Under the pieces are notes generated by a model. That model made no database searches and was not told the origin of the DNA. It saw nothing but the letters and a program-made list of their open reading frames with translations. Below, piece after piece: positions 24,336 to 35,268 of a DNA stretch of 64,000 bases. The stretch lies in NCBI GenBank assembly GCA_037013685.1, contig CM072919.1, positions 25,522,255 to 25,586,254 of the forward strand, in the 5' to 3' direction. Position numbers and translations under genes: made by a program. How positions within the stretch are numbered: the stretch's first letter is position 1; every line of letters starts with the position of its first letter. This DNA is from Acridotheres tristis (Eukaryota; Chordata; Aves; Passeriformes; Sturnidae).

Positions 24336-24975
24336 TGCTGGGGGTTTAATTGTTCCCTTTTCTTTCTGTGGAATTTTTCCCATTGTTATGCTAAGTATTT
24401 GTGGCTACACCTTAGTAGCAATAGTTTTCTCTCTCGGGGGGTGGGGGATAGGGGGACACCAGAAAAGGAAAGGTGGCACAGGGGCCTGGGCTCTCCCTGT
24501 TGCTCTCTCGCTCGCTGGTGGAGTCGGAGGAAGACGGCCAGGGCTCCTATCTACCGTCCTCCCCGCCATTCCAGTGTCGGGAGCCACGTTCCCTGCCGTC
24601 GGACATCGCTCTGCTGCTTTCCCGCCTCATCCTCCTACCTCCGGGCACTCTGCCGAGCACCACGACCGACACCGTGAGGGGGGAGTCGCTCCCCCATCCC
24701 TCTCAGCCCTGGGCCGCTGCCGCCATCCCCCAGCCCTCTTCGACTGCGCGGGCCCTGCCCTGCCCACAGCACCGGGAACTGAGCACAGGGAGAGGGAACC
24801 TTGGCCAAAGGGACTGGAACTGAGTTATACTGTTCTGTTCTGTTGTCAATTTTTATAGCTGTTGTTGTTTCTGCTGTTTGCCTTGTTAGATATCAGTAAA
24901 GAACTGTTATTCCTACCTCCCATATCTTTTGCCTGAAAGCCCCTGATTCCAAAATTATAATAATAGGAAATTATT
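24336..24975 (+). mobile_element. LTR-like element (songbird endogenous retrovirus type), probably solitary
   Basis: The segment starts near TGCTGGGGGTTTAATTG and ends near a tail of the form AAAGAACTGTTATTCC ... CCATATCTTTTGCC ... AAAATTATAATAAT. From memory, that tail is common in songbird LTRs; I could not check this against a library. The interior (24435-24790) is GC-rich with many CpGs, in sharp contrast to the flanks. The open frames at 24388-24858 are products of this GC-rich interior and not genes. No gag, pol or env sequence flanks it, which suggests a solo LTR. Termini and target-site duplication could not be fixed. Confidence 0.55.
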
Positions 24976-27900
24976 ATTAATTTCAAATTTATTTCTCTTT
25001 TTTAAAATGTTGTGTTTTGAATAGACTATTTAAAGAAGTCATTCATGCTTTTGTCCAGAATTATAATGTAATAAACTGGAAAATTTTAACATTTTGAAGC
25101 ATGCAAGTGATTCTTCCCAAATATTCAGATGGTGTCCAGTACAGCAACTCTGATGATACAGATTGTATCTCTGGTAATTATTTATTTCAAGACTTTGCAG
25201 GCATAGTTGTGTTAAGAAGAAACCATATTTACTGAAAGAGAGTATTGAAAATTTGAATGCTGAAATCAGAACTTATAGCACTCTGGATCCTTTACACTGA
25301 GGTAAAAGAGAAGTAGTTTTTCTTTTGTTGCTAAACACTAGCAAAATTGAGGATGAAAGGAAGATCTCATTTGACATGAAAATGTTCACAAAATTCAGGT
25401 TTAATTTAATCTTTCTTCTACCATGAGTACAAAATACCTTGAGAGTCCTTCTGCAATGAAATGGACAGCATCATTTTGGGTAAACAGAATCTTGTAGTTT
25501 CCGGTGTAAAAACAACAAACTGCTGGTCTGTGTGAGGGGAGTTCTTTCCAGAGTTTTTTGGCTTTTGGCTTTTTAGTAGTGCTATGACATCTTTCTCAGG
25601 ACACCATTTTCTGACTGTAGGGATCCTTGGTTTTAGGTGATGAGATACTGCCAGAATAACACTGTACTGTATTTGTAACAATTAATAACAATTATACTGT
25701 ACTGTCCATTTCCAGCACAGTGCTATGCAAGGCTTAAATAATTAAATTCAGGATCCATAACATGAAAGAGAAAACAAATTTTTGTAAGAATGGAGGTATA
25801 TGTGGTCATAAAAATGATAGAAAGGATTATTTTATCGCTCTTTCTTTGAAAAATCATGATACAGGATATGATAACTGTAATCTCCAAGCAAGCCTGTCTC
25901 CTATAACTCCTATTCCATAATGTGGTGAAAAATATGTCAAAATACATAATTTGTGCCATTCCCTAGATTTTATTTAGTCATTTATTAGTGGCAATTTCCA
26001 CAAAGTTATTGCAGTAATTAGCTCTACATTTGCATATCCACTGTAAGTACATTGATTCTCTTTTTATTGGTAATTTCTCCTTGTAAATGCTAAAAATATT
26101 ACAAAGGGGGAATCTATTTTGCTTTTTTATATGACTGGATATAACAACTGTTCCAAACCTTTTCCCTAAGACTAAAAAATACTTTGTTCAGGAGAAAAAA
26201 TTCATCCTTTCCCTGAAAGGCATTAATCTCTTTGTCCCTTAATTTAAAGTAGAAAGAAAAACAGCAAAAACTTTAAATAAAGCTGCATCTAGACATTCAA
26301 AATGTACACCCTTTTTTTTTAAATTCCTAAGAGAGTTTTTCCCTCAAACTGCAACATTCTTTATTCTAGTTCCTGCTCGACACCTGATTTACACCTCAAT
26401 TGTATTCTCAGATAAGCATTTTGCATTTCTTTCCCTTACAGGCTATAAATAATTGGTAGTTTCTTTTCCAAGGGGAGAAGTAGAAGTTTTATTTATGCAC
26501 ATGCAGAACTGCCAGCACATAAACCAGCCAGGTTTTAAAAATAGAAAAACTGTCTCCGGTCAAAAACACCTATCAGTTAAATGAAAGGCCACTCCATGAA
26601 AGCACTTTAGAATAACTCGGAGTACTCAGAGCTTTCTGAAAGCTGGTGAGAGGATGTCACTCACTGAAGTTCCCAAATCCCCAAAGTTCTCTCCATCACC
26701 GAGATACAGGACAGTCTTTTCAAGGTGTGTCCTCATTATCAGGTAAGGAACTGAGCCTCAATAAGACAATACTTGCGGTATTCTCCAAGTGTATGTATTT
26801 GTCATGTCAAGGGATTGGTCAGAAGAGCAAGTCAGAAAAACTCCTTCTTGTTAGGCTTACCTCGATGAAGGAGCACTGAACCTTGCTGCCTCTGACTTCC
26901 TTGGAATCCTCTTTGGCATCCACAGCTCTGATGTCTGTGAGACTTTTCCTTCTTTTCGTGTATTTTCACATCTATCACATACATCTGCTGTTTCCCCAGA
27001 TCTTTTCAGGGTCTTCAGAGGCTTTATCTCTCTCGAGCTCAGGGAATCTTTCAAGCGGGCACCACCAGAGGGCAAAGCGGGATCAGGAACACCCGAGCTC
27101 CTCCCGGCTCTGTCCTGCAGCCCGGAGTGTGATGGGGCTTCAGGACTGGCCGGTCAGCAACGTGCCTGCTCACAGTCCACGCTCTGCATGTCACGATTGA
27201 GACTATTTGCAATCACCAGCCAAAACCCTCTGTCTTCAAGAAGGTCGCAGTATTTCCCAGATATGAAATTAAAGGCCTGGCAGCATAATTAAACAACAGC
27301 TTCATTACCTTGTGACAACCTTTTTCAGTATTTGTGGGAATCCCCAAAATTTTGCTATAAGAAATTAAGGAGAACAACATGAGAAAAACTAAGGGAGTAA
27401 TTCACGCCTTAGATACTTCAGTCCTTAATTTTGAATTCATTAGAAGACACTGGCTAGAAATTTAGAGAGAAAAAGCATTGAAACTTCTTCTCTAGAAGCA
27501 TTGGCTCTGTATTGGCATGACCCTCAAGCCTGGATGCAGTCTCCTTTTCAACAAGACTGTCATCCTGTTCATATGGCACATTTCAAATCCTAGTGGGGTA
27601 ACCAGCTATCACAAGACAACCTATCTTTTTAAAAATTATGATTAGAAGATGCCTTTTACTTGAAGCTGATGAGAAAAACCTAGCAAATGTGCATTTATTC
27701 CATAGAAGGTATTCAGTCCCCAAAACGTATTTCAAACCATTCATGCACCTGGTCTTTTAAGAGAAAGTCTCACTTAAGGAAAACCAAAATTCACCTGCAT
27801 TTCACTGTACTTTAGACAAAACACCTATTCAGGGGCTTCCCTTCTCTCTTTCTGATCAGCATCTTCCTAAGATTTTACATTTTCCCCTGAGACTCTTTGC

Positions 27901-30900
27901 TATTCACACTGAAGAAAACTGGTGATCAGACAAAAACAATTAATGATCAGCACAGTCAATATAACTCTAGGTATAATTCTTCAAGTGCGGTGTTTCTCAG
28001 CAGCAGTGCCATCGGTAACTAGCCATTCATAGCAAAGAGAAGACAGGGTGTTGAATGCCATGGAAACTTCACACCTGCTTCTCAAGAGAACCAGCAACTC
28101 CCACATCACACTCACATACCCATCACCAGTCATGACTAACTTCTGCTGACCCAGACACTGGCATATCACCTCTCCAGCTGAGAGAGTGAGTCAGCTTGTT
28201 GGTAGAGCATTTATTTTCCAGTGAGATATGATCTTACTGCACTGAAGATCCATGAAACATACCTCAGTAGCAATGAGCACTCCAAAGGCAGAAAGGCAAT
28301 CCTTCATCCAGCAGATCAGAGTGTCAGAAAATGATTGATACCCAGATGAGTGCAAAATGTCAACATCAGCAATCACTGCAAGCAAATAGGCTGCTATACC
28401 CACAGTCTAGAAAATGATCCACCTAGTACTGGTGAGGGATGCACCCATCCATTTAAAATCTGTGGATGGAAAGTGTTGTGGTGTCTAATTCATACACACT
28501 TTCAGGCCTGACTGCACTGAGAATGTGTCCTTAAGGTACCTTGCTGGGTGATTTTCTGAAGAAAGACCTCGTGTGAACTGGTGAGTCCCAGTCAGGGCTG
28601 GAATTGGAGGACACCAATAGGAACAGATGCCAAGAGACAAAAGCAGTAGAAATCTACGTTAGAGATATATGATACTGAAAAGCCTGTCCTTTTCTCTTTT
28701 GTGCTAGTCACAGGAAAGCTTTACCAGAGCCACCTTAGGCAAGTTGATCCTCCCTGGCCAACTTTGAAACTTCAACTTCTTGGAGAAGAGATGTCATGCA
28801 ACAACAGGAGATTTTAAGTCATATGCTTAGCCAATATTGTTACAACCATCAGGAGGGCTTTTTCCAAAATGCTCCCTATAAACAACAATAACAGTTTTCA
28901 ATATGTTTTAGGGTGTATGTGAATATAGAATCACTACTGTTCATGCTAATAATGTACAGTACCACTGAAAGTCAAAATTACACCAGTATAGGTAGGGAGT
29001 ACACCTGCTCTTTTTGTAATAAAGATATTTATGCTGGGAAGAATGCCATTGCACAGCTGAACTATCATTTTCAATGTCTAGAAACAAAACTTGCAAACAA
29101 TCCTTTAATCTCTATTATAAATTATATCTCCCAAATTACATTCCTAGACATTTTAAAATATACTGTTGTCTGAAAACAGTCTTATCCTTCAGAAGAATTC
29201 CTGATATCAGACAATATTGGGTTTTAATTTTCTTCTTTTTTTAATATTGTTTTGTTCTCAAGTGAACTTATGTTTATTGTTTTAGCAATACTGTACTCCA
29301 TGTATGTATTCCCTTCACCATTTGTGACAAAACAGGCAGAGGATTGCTGCAGAGAGCACTGAAATCATCAGGAATACGGTGTTAAGATACCTTAAGTGTG
29401 TGCAATTTTTTACATTGAAAAAGGAAATATAAAAATATACAAAAAACATATCAGACCTCCACAAGACAGCTTCGTGAAAAGCTAGTGACTTTCAAAAAGT
29501 ATTTGTACACTTATAATTGCATGAAGTGACTGTAATTAGAAAAATATGTTTTCTATCACTGAGTTATAAAAAATAAAATCCCTAAAATAATTTTTATATG
29601 TAATTTTAACTTATTATAGAACTATATTTGGGATCCAGAAACTACAAATCAAAATACCAGTCTCCTAAATTCTCCCTGAGCCCACCTCCCCATACAAGTT
29701 TAGTTAGCATAGCTAACAACATAAACAGCATATATTTTTAAGAATCGTTCATAAACATTGCGATCTTTTGACCATGCTATTCACTTGCTGGGGTAATACT
29801 CCTGGGTGTCTTCATCTTCTTTGCTATAAAAATATGACAGCCTCTGCATCTCTGCCTCTGAGGCTGCACACAAGCAAGACAGACCTGCATATTTTGCACC
29901 TCAAAATATTTCTGCTCTTAAACCTGAATAATAGTGGAATAGATACCGAGAATCCATTTTACATTTAATCTGTTCCTTATCCCAATAACAAGAATGTTAT
30001 CATTTCCAGCCATCTATAGACAGGTCTTAATGCTGTCAATAAATCAACTTGAATGTTTACAGCAAGCCACAAACCTAAAATGCAAGTCCCCACTCTTCTC
30101 CTTCTTCAGAGGACTATGATGGCTGTTCCATATAATTTTTTTTAAACTTGTTCAAACCCTACTCTGTCCAAAGAAACTCCTTCTACCCCCACCCATAACA
30201 CCGCTGTCAGACATCATCTCTCAGCACTTACCTCACTTAGAATGCCTCTAAACCAAAGTCATAATATGGAAAGTAGAGGAAGCAAGACATTTCACTTCGC
30301 AATTAATCTTTTAGGAAGCAGTAAGATCACTTACCATAGTCGGAACACCTTTCCAAATTTGCCTTCTTTGGGAAGATGTCTTTAATTTGTACAGTTTTAG
30401 TCACAAAAGGCTATGTTCTGTGTAAAATACATTTCATAAAGCAAGAAAAATTCTATGTTCTTATCACACAAATAACATAAAAAATTTACTGCACCTAAAA
30501 ATCCTTGTCTCTTTAGTCTAATAAACTGTGAGATCCAAAGCAATAACTATCAAAACCCCCGATGAAAGCATCTCTCTCATCCAAAACCAGTTCTGGTTGG
30601 TCAAAGTTCTCAACAGAGTTAAGTATCAGCCCTTGAAATGCATTTGCATATTGATACCAGAACAGGGTGCAGAAACCAACTGTCATTTAATCAACTTCCT
30701 ACCCCATACAACAAATGCTGCTGAAAAAGTAGACAAATTCTATAGGTAACAAAGACCAAAACAGTGGCACTCCATATATACACTCTGTGTGCAAGAATAA
30801 ACATCGAAAAATCAGAACAGAGAAGTCAAGACAGTAGTATTCTTTCATATCTTCAAAAGGTTACTTTTGTTTATTTTCTCCTTATTATTTAAAAGCATCA

Positions 30901-33623
30901 TGAATTAATTAATTAAGTTATATTACATTAAACTGGGTGGTAGGTTTGAACTTCTTCTCTTCCCTTCCATGACAGTGCCAATTTATCCAAGGCACGTGAA
31001 ACCTTCCTGTATTTATTACTTTGTTTGTCCATTCTGGGACAGCAAATCTATAAACAGCTAATTGCTGTATAATACAAGGTCTCTAGTATCTTGATGCTGC
31101 ATCAGTCAAGAAGAGTGATATATTCAGGCATTTGTGGCTTTGCAGTCCTGCTACTCCAGCCTGCAGCTGATCTCAGAGGATCGGAGAGAGCCATTAAAGT
31201 AAATTTCAGAGTTTCCTAGCCATGCTATACTCTAGAGACTTAGGAAAGAGCAATCACAACATCTGAAATTAACTTTAAAAAAAACCCTCTTACTTCTTTT
31301 CAATACATTTAAATACAGCAAGAAACTCACCAAATTCACCTGTTTATTCTTCATTTGAGCAGCCAAGACTGCAGATGAGGTGCTATTAATCCAGCTGCCT
31401 TTCCCTCATTCTAAGAGATGTAGAAGATGTGACAGGTTCAAGTCTATCAGTAGAGTGCAACGCTGGTGCATTTCTACAGCAGGGAGGCAGAAAAAGGAGA
31501 GGTGGAGGGAATAAAATCAGCCCTCACAGCAGTTTAAGAGTTCTGGCATGTTGTTATTGCCACAGGTTGCTATGACTGGCTTTAGCTGATCTCCCCTCCT
31601 CTGACATCGCTGCCTGTAGAGCTGGGGAGCACAAAGGAAGGCTAATCACTGTGCATCTCAAGCCGTCTCCTGCAGTAAGCCCTGGGGGTTTATCAATACC
31701 TGGGGAGGAAAGAAGTTTTGCCACCTGGCATCTGGGAAAAAATGATCAATTTCCTAATTCTACTACTAATGTTGGATTCAAAGCCAAGTGATAATTATCC
31801 CAGCTGGTTCTTAAAGCAACCTCTGAATGACATTGATCATGATTATTAAAACTGGTGTGAAAGGCATTGTGGAATAATGCTTCATTTGGTTTATTTATAG
31901 ATTGATTTTGCTCTGTTTACATTCATGTTGAATTCAGGAAGGGATAGGAGTTTTTCTCTAGGGAAAATTTTCCTCTTTTCCTAGCTGATATAATTACTTT
32001 CTAGATGCATAAATTGGCAAACCTTTAACACTAATGGCAACCTACAATAAAACAGTTGGTGGTTACTTAACAATTCACTTTATTTATTTATGGCTGTATA
32101 AATAAAGGCTTGAATCAGCTTTTCCAGTGTCACAGAGAGATGAAGAAGATGCTGTTTTCTAACATGTTGAGGGGCACGAGCTACTAGAGAAAGCACCCCT
32201 GCAGCCTGAGCTCTGCTTACAGTCATTGCTTATTCCCCTCAAAATCAACAAACTCATGAAGTCATTTCACCTCTTTGTAAGCAGGTGAAGGAGCAGTGAG
32301 AAATTCCAAGTCACTGTTAGAGGAAGAACAAAATCATTTGTTCAAGCTGAAGTTTGTCTGACAGTGCCTACAGACAGGTATCAGAATATTGAAGAATGTC
32401 CTTGTGAAAGTACAAGTACCAAAAAATAATACCCTGAGCAGAAACAGTAATAAGAATGAGACTTTTTTCCCATATGATGTATGTCTTTATTTAATTTTAC
32501 TTTATCAAATATGAAAAAGTTCAGTGACTCAGTAAACCCAGACCTGTGATTTTCTGTCACGCTCCAAAACTTGATGAAGTTCCTTAAATGCCTCCATTTT
32601 TATTTTAATTTTCTAGATACTTTTAGAACCTTCTAGATACTAGGAAGCTCTAAGAACCTTGGGTACCGTTGACTGTGATATTCAGCCAGAAGCACTCTGA
32701 CCTCTGCTTCCACAGCAATGCTCTCTGTTAGATAACCAATACTTCAGACTCTGTATAAATAACTTATAGCAAGAGCCTCTGTCTGTTCAGAACACACTGT
32801 TAAATTGCCCTCATTTAAAATGATCACTGAGACCTTGTGAGGAGGAAAATGTTTCCATCAGTAAGCCGGTTCACTTGTTACATAACAAAACTGAATTCCT
32901 TTCCTCTCTCTGCTCCTACATTTCTAAAATTTCTCTCCCATCTCACAGCTGTTACCCTAACCACTTCCCTGCAGTACATGGGTCAAGATGGATACAGTAC
33001 TGAGAAAAACCAAGGACAGTGCTTCTGTGCAGAAGTGAGCTCAGGTGTCCCAGAGCAGGTACACAATCTCACTTCCATATGAAGGCATATTGCATACATA
33101 TGCCATAACATTTGTTTTCAAGTGGCTACCTTAATCACCAGAAATGTTACGCATTCCAGAAATAGGGAGCAGAATTTCCTGCTTGCATAACACTTGTTCT
33201 TGTAAAGTATCGCCCTGAATATCCCTGAATATTTCCTCAGCCTGTTCCCACTGGGATGTCCCTGGGTTGCCATAGGCACCTGCCACTGATTTGCACCCCA
33301 CAGCAAGCAACATGCATTCATACACATTTGGATTTCTGTGTGTGAATCTCCAAAGCACAGAAAGGAGATGAACGAATGCTCCCTATTTTTAAGGAAGTTG
33401 TAGATACTACTACATATAATTAGACCCAAACTCTACTTTTTACAACTGTGAGTTTATCTGGGGGTTTTGCCTTGAAGAAGCAGAATACTGGGACTGGGTC
33501 CATCTAAGAACTTATTCTGGAGCATGTGTATACACCTCTCTGCAGTTTTGAGTGCAGCATTTGAAAGGTCTGATGAAAGTCCCTGTTCACATGGACATTT
33601 TCTTCCTCACTAACTTTGGGCAG
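24976..33623. other. long non-coding stretch, few recognisable repeats
   Basis: About 8.6 kb, mostly AT-rich. Bases 26880-27190 are GC-richer and contain a good CTCF-like motif at 27058-27076. No exon with both splice signals and coding character is seen. The stretch is poor in repeats I can recognise. Whether parts are conserved non-coding DNA cannot be judged without alignment. Confidence 0.45.
27058..27076 (+). promoter_or_regulatory. CTCF-like motif
   Basis: The string GCACCACCAGAGGGCAAAG contains CCACCAGAGGGCA, a full match to the CTCF core (CCASYAGRKGGCR) in forward orientation. It lies in a locally GC-richer patch. This is the best of the three CTCF-like motifs noted. Function is inferred from the motif only. 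Confidence 0.55.
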
Positions 33624-33750
33624 TGCTGTTCTGGGCTGGTTTGCTGTTCTGGGTCAGTTTGCTGTTCTGGGTTAGTTTGTGCTTTCTGGGTTAGCTTGCT
33701 CTCCTTGGGTAGTTTACTGTTCTAGGTTAGTTTTCTGTTCTGTGTGAACT
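33624..33750 (+). repeat. 18-19 bp minisatellite, about 6-7 imperfect units
   Basis: The unit GCTGTTCTGGGTTAGTTT repeats imperfectly. The first three copies (33624-33678) differ at only a few positions and later copies decay. It ends about 120 bp before the CTCCT array, making a compound repeat region. No coding role is seen. Confidence 0.85.
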
Positions 33751-33872
33751 GACTTTGAACCAAAGTCTAAGGTGTACCATACATAAAGAGTTTTCATGCA
33801 AAATTGGATTTCAGGTAAGAGATAAAATTCTTCCAGATACAGAAGATTCAGACCCCTTCTGCATCTTCTCTT

Positions 33873-34030
33873 CTCTCCTCTCCTCTCCTCTCCTCTCCTC
33901 TCCTCTCCTCTCCTCTCCTCTCCTCTCCTCTCCTCTCCTCTCCTCTCCTCTCCTCTCCTCTCCTCTCCTCTCCTCTCCTCTCCTCTCCTCTCCTCTCCTC
34001 TCCTCTCCTCTCCTCTCCTCTCCTCTCCTC
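33873..34030 (+). repeat. (CTCCT)n pentanucleotide array, about 31 units
   Basis: The run is uninterrupted for about 157 bp, preceded by a few degenerate TTCTC units from about 33866. It is the reverse complement of the AGGAG array at 18.1 kb and of similar length. The Ser-Pro-Leu (plus) and Arg-Gly-Glu (minus) frames across it are artefacts. Confidence 0.98.
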
Positions 34031-34636
34031 AATTTTTGTTTGCAGAGACTTTTTTATACAGTAAAAAGTAAAAATTTCTAAATCATATTATTACTGAAGA
34101 AAACAGAAAGCAGGGAAAGACATTTTCTTGATGACATACAAGGTTCTTTATCCTTTTCATCTCACTCATACTATTTTCTTCCAATAAAGGTTTTGACAGC
34201 TAACATAACGTGTATAAAACAGCAAGTGTGAGTCAGACCTTACTCCAAATTTCATCCTGGAGAGAAAAACAAGTACAATCAAGTTTATTTTAAAACAAAA
34301 GATAGGAGGATTGGTAAGAAAAATCACACAGTATTTTTAAAATTAATATGTAAAGCTACAGTACAAACCTAAAAATTTACAATACAAAAATATGCATTAC
34401 CTCTCCCACCTCAAATATGTCTAAAGTCAGCAATGCTAAGAATTTGTCTAGACAAAATGTGTGCTCTTTACAACTGAGAGTTTCTAACTTGTAGCAATGG
34501 AAGAAAATAATGGTGTGATTTGTGATGTTGTTTCCTTTCAGTTATGCAGAAATGTTTGAGTTTCAAACATTTTACTATTTGAGAAATAGTTTTCAATTTT
34601 TGTTGCTGTGCATTGTTTTATCTCTGTTTCCCCACA
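34031..34636. other. AT-rich non-coding sequence
   Basis: Nothing recognised between the pentanucleotide array and the LTR-like element. Confidence 0.45.
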
Positions 34637-35268
34637 TGTTATAATGGTTCATTCTGTTACTGTACCTTCCTGTTTATCTTAGTTTAAGTTGCCCTAATCC
34701 CCGCTTTACTGTGTCAATCAGCCTTTGCCCCATCCCAGTTTCCAGAGTGTTCCCTGTCTGTCTCCTGAACTCCCTCCTACAAGGTTGTCAATCCCTCCTG
34801 GCCCATCCCAAAGTTCTAGCACATTCCATATCCATCACCCTTCTTCGGTATATTATTTGTTGTTGCAATGCATTCCCTGCCTATGTTTCCCCCTATTGGT
34901 TAATAATGTATTTAACCCCGCCTTATGTTATGCCCTTGAGTTACTGAAATTGGTTGCTGTGACGTACCTGCCCTTGGGGAGGTCCCCTACTTAAGTTGCT
35001 GTACCCTTGAGATCCTTGCCTTTTGTGGTATCCTCTCTTTGTTCCCCGTTGCCTTCCGTTCCTCCAAAAAACCTTTCCTGGAACCATGAAAGGACTCCTC
35101 CTAATCCTTCATCCTTCCCTGGATGCACACTAACAGCTAAGAGGGTTCTCAGCCCTAGCCACATTCCTGGTTCCCTGGGATCTGAGAAGTGGCCCACTCT
35201 TGGTGCTGGTCTCGCCTTCAGGGCTAGCTGGGCAAGTCAGGGCAGGGTGGCGAAGGCGAGCCGCGTCA
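34637..35268 (+). mobile_element. LTR-like element (songbird ERVK-like), probably solitary
   Basis: The segment opens TGTTATAATGG after CCCACA and closes near GAGCCGCGTCA, so it has TG...CA ends. It is C/T-rich and GC-richer than its flanks. It carries promoter-like pieces: CCCTATTGGTTAAT (a CCAAT box read inverted, ATTGG) and GTATTTAACCCC (TATA-like) near 34908. The closing GGCGAAGGCGAGCCGCGTCA resembles songbird ERVK LTR ends as I recall them; family assignment is tentative. No direct target-site duplication is evident. No viral coding sequence adjoins it. The frames at 34711-35321 are by-products. Confidence 0.55.

Noticed and set aside
24388..24858. 156-codon plus-strand frame and its shadows
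   Set aside because: Lies in the GC-rich interior of an LTR-like element. Several frames are open at once and there is no domain.
33755..34081. Ser-Pro-Leu (plus) and Arg-Gly-Glu (minus) repeat frames
   Set aside because: Translation artefacts of the CTCCT array.
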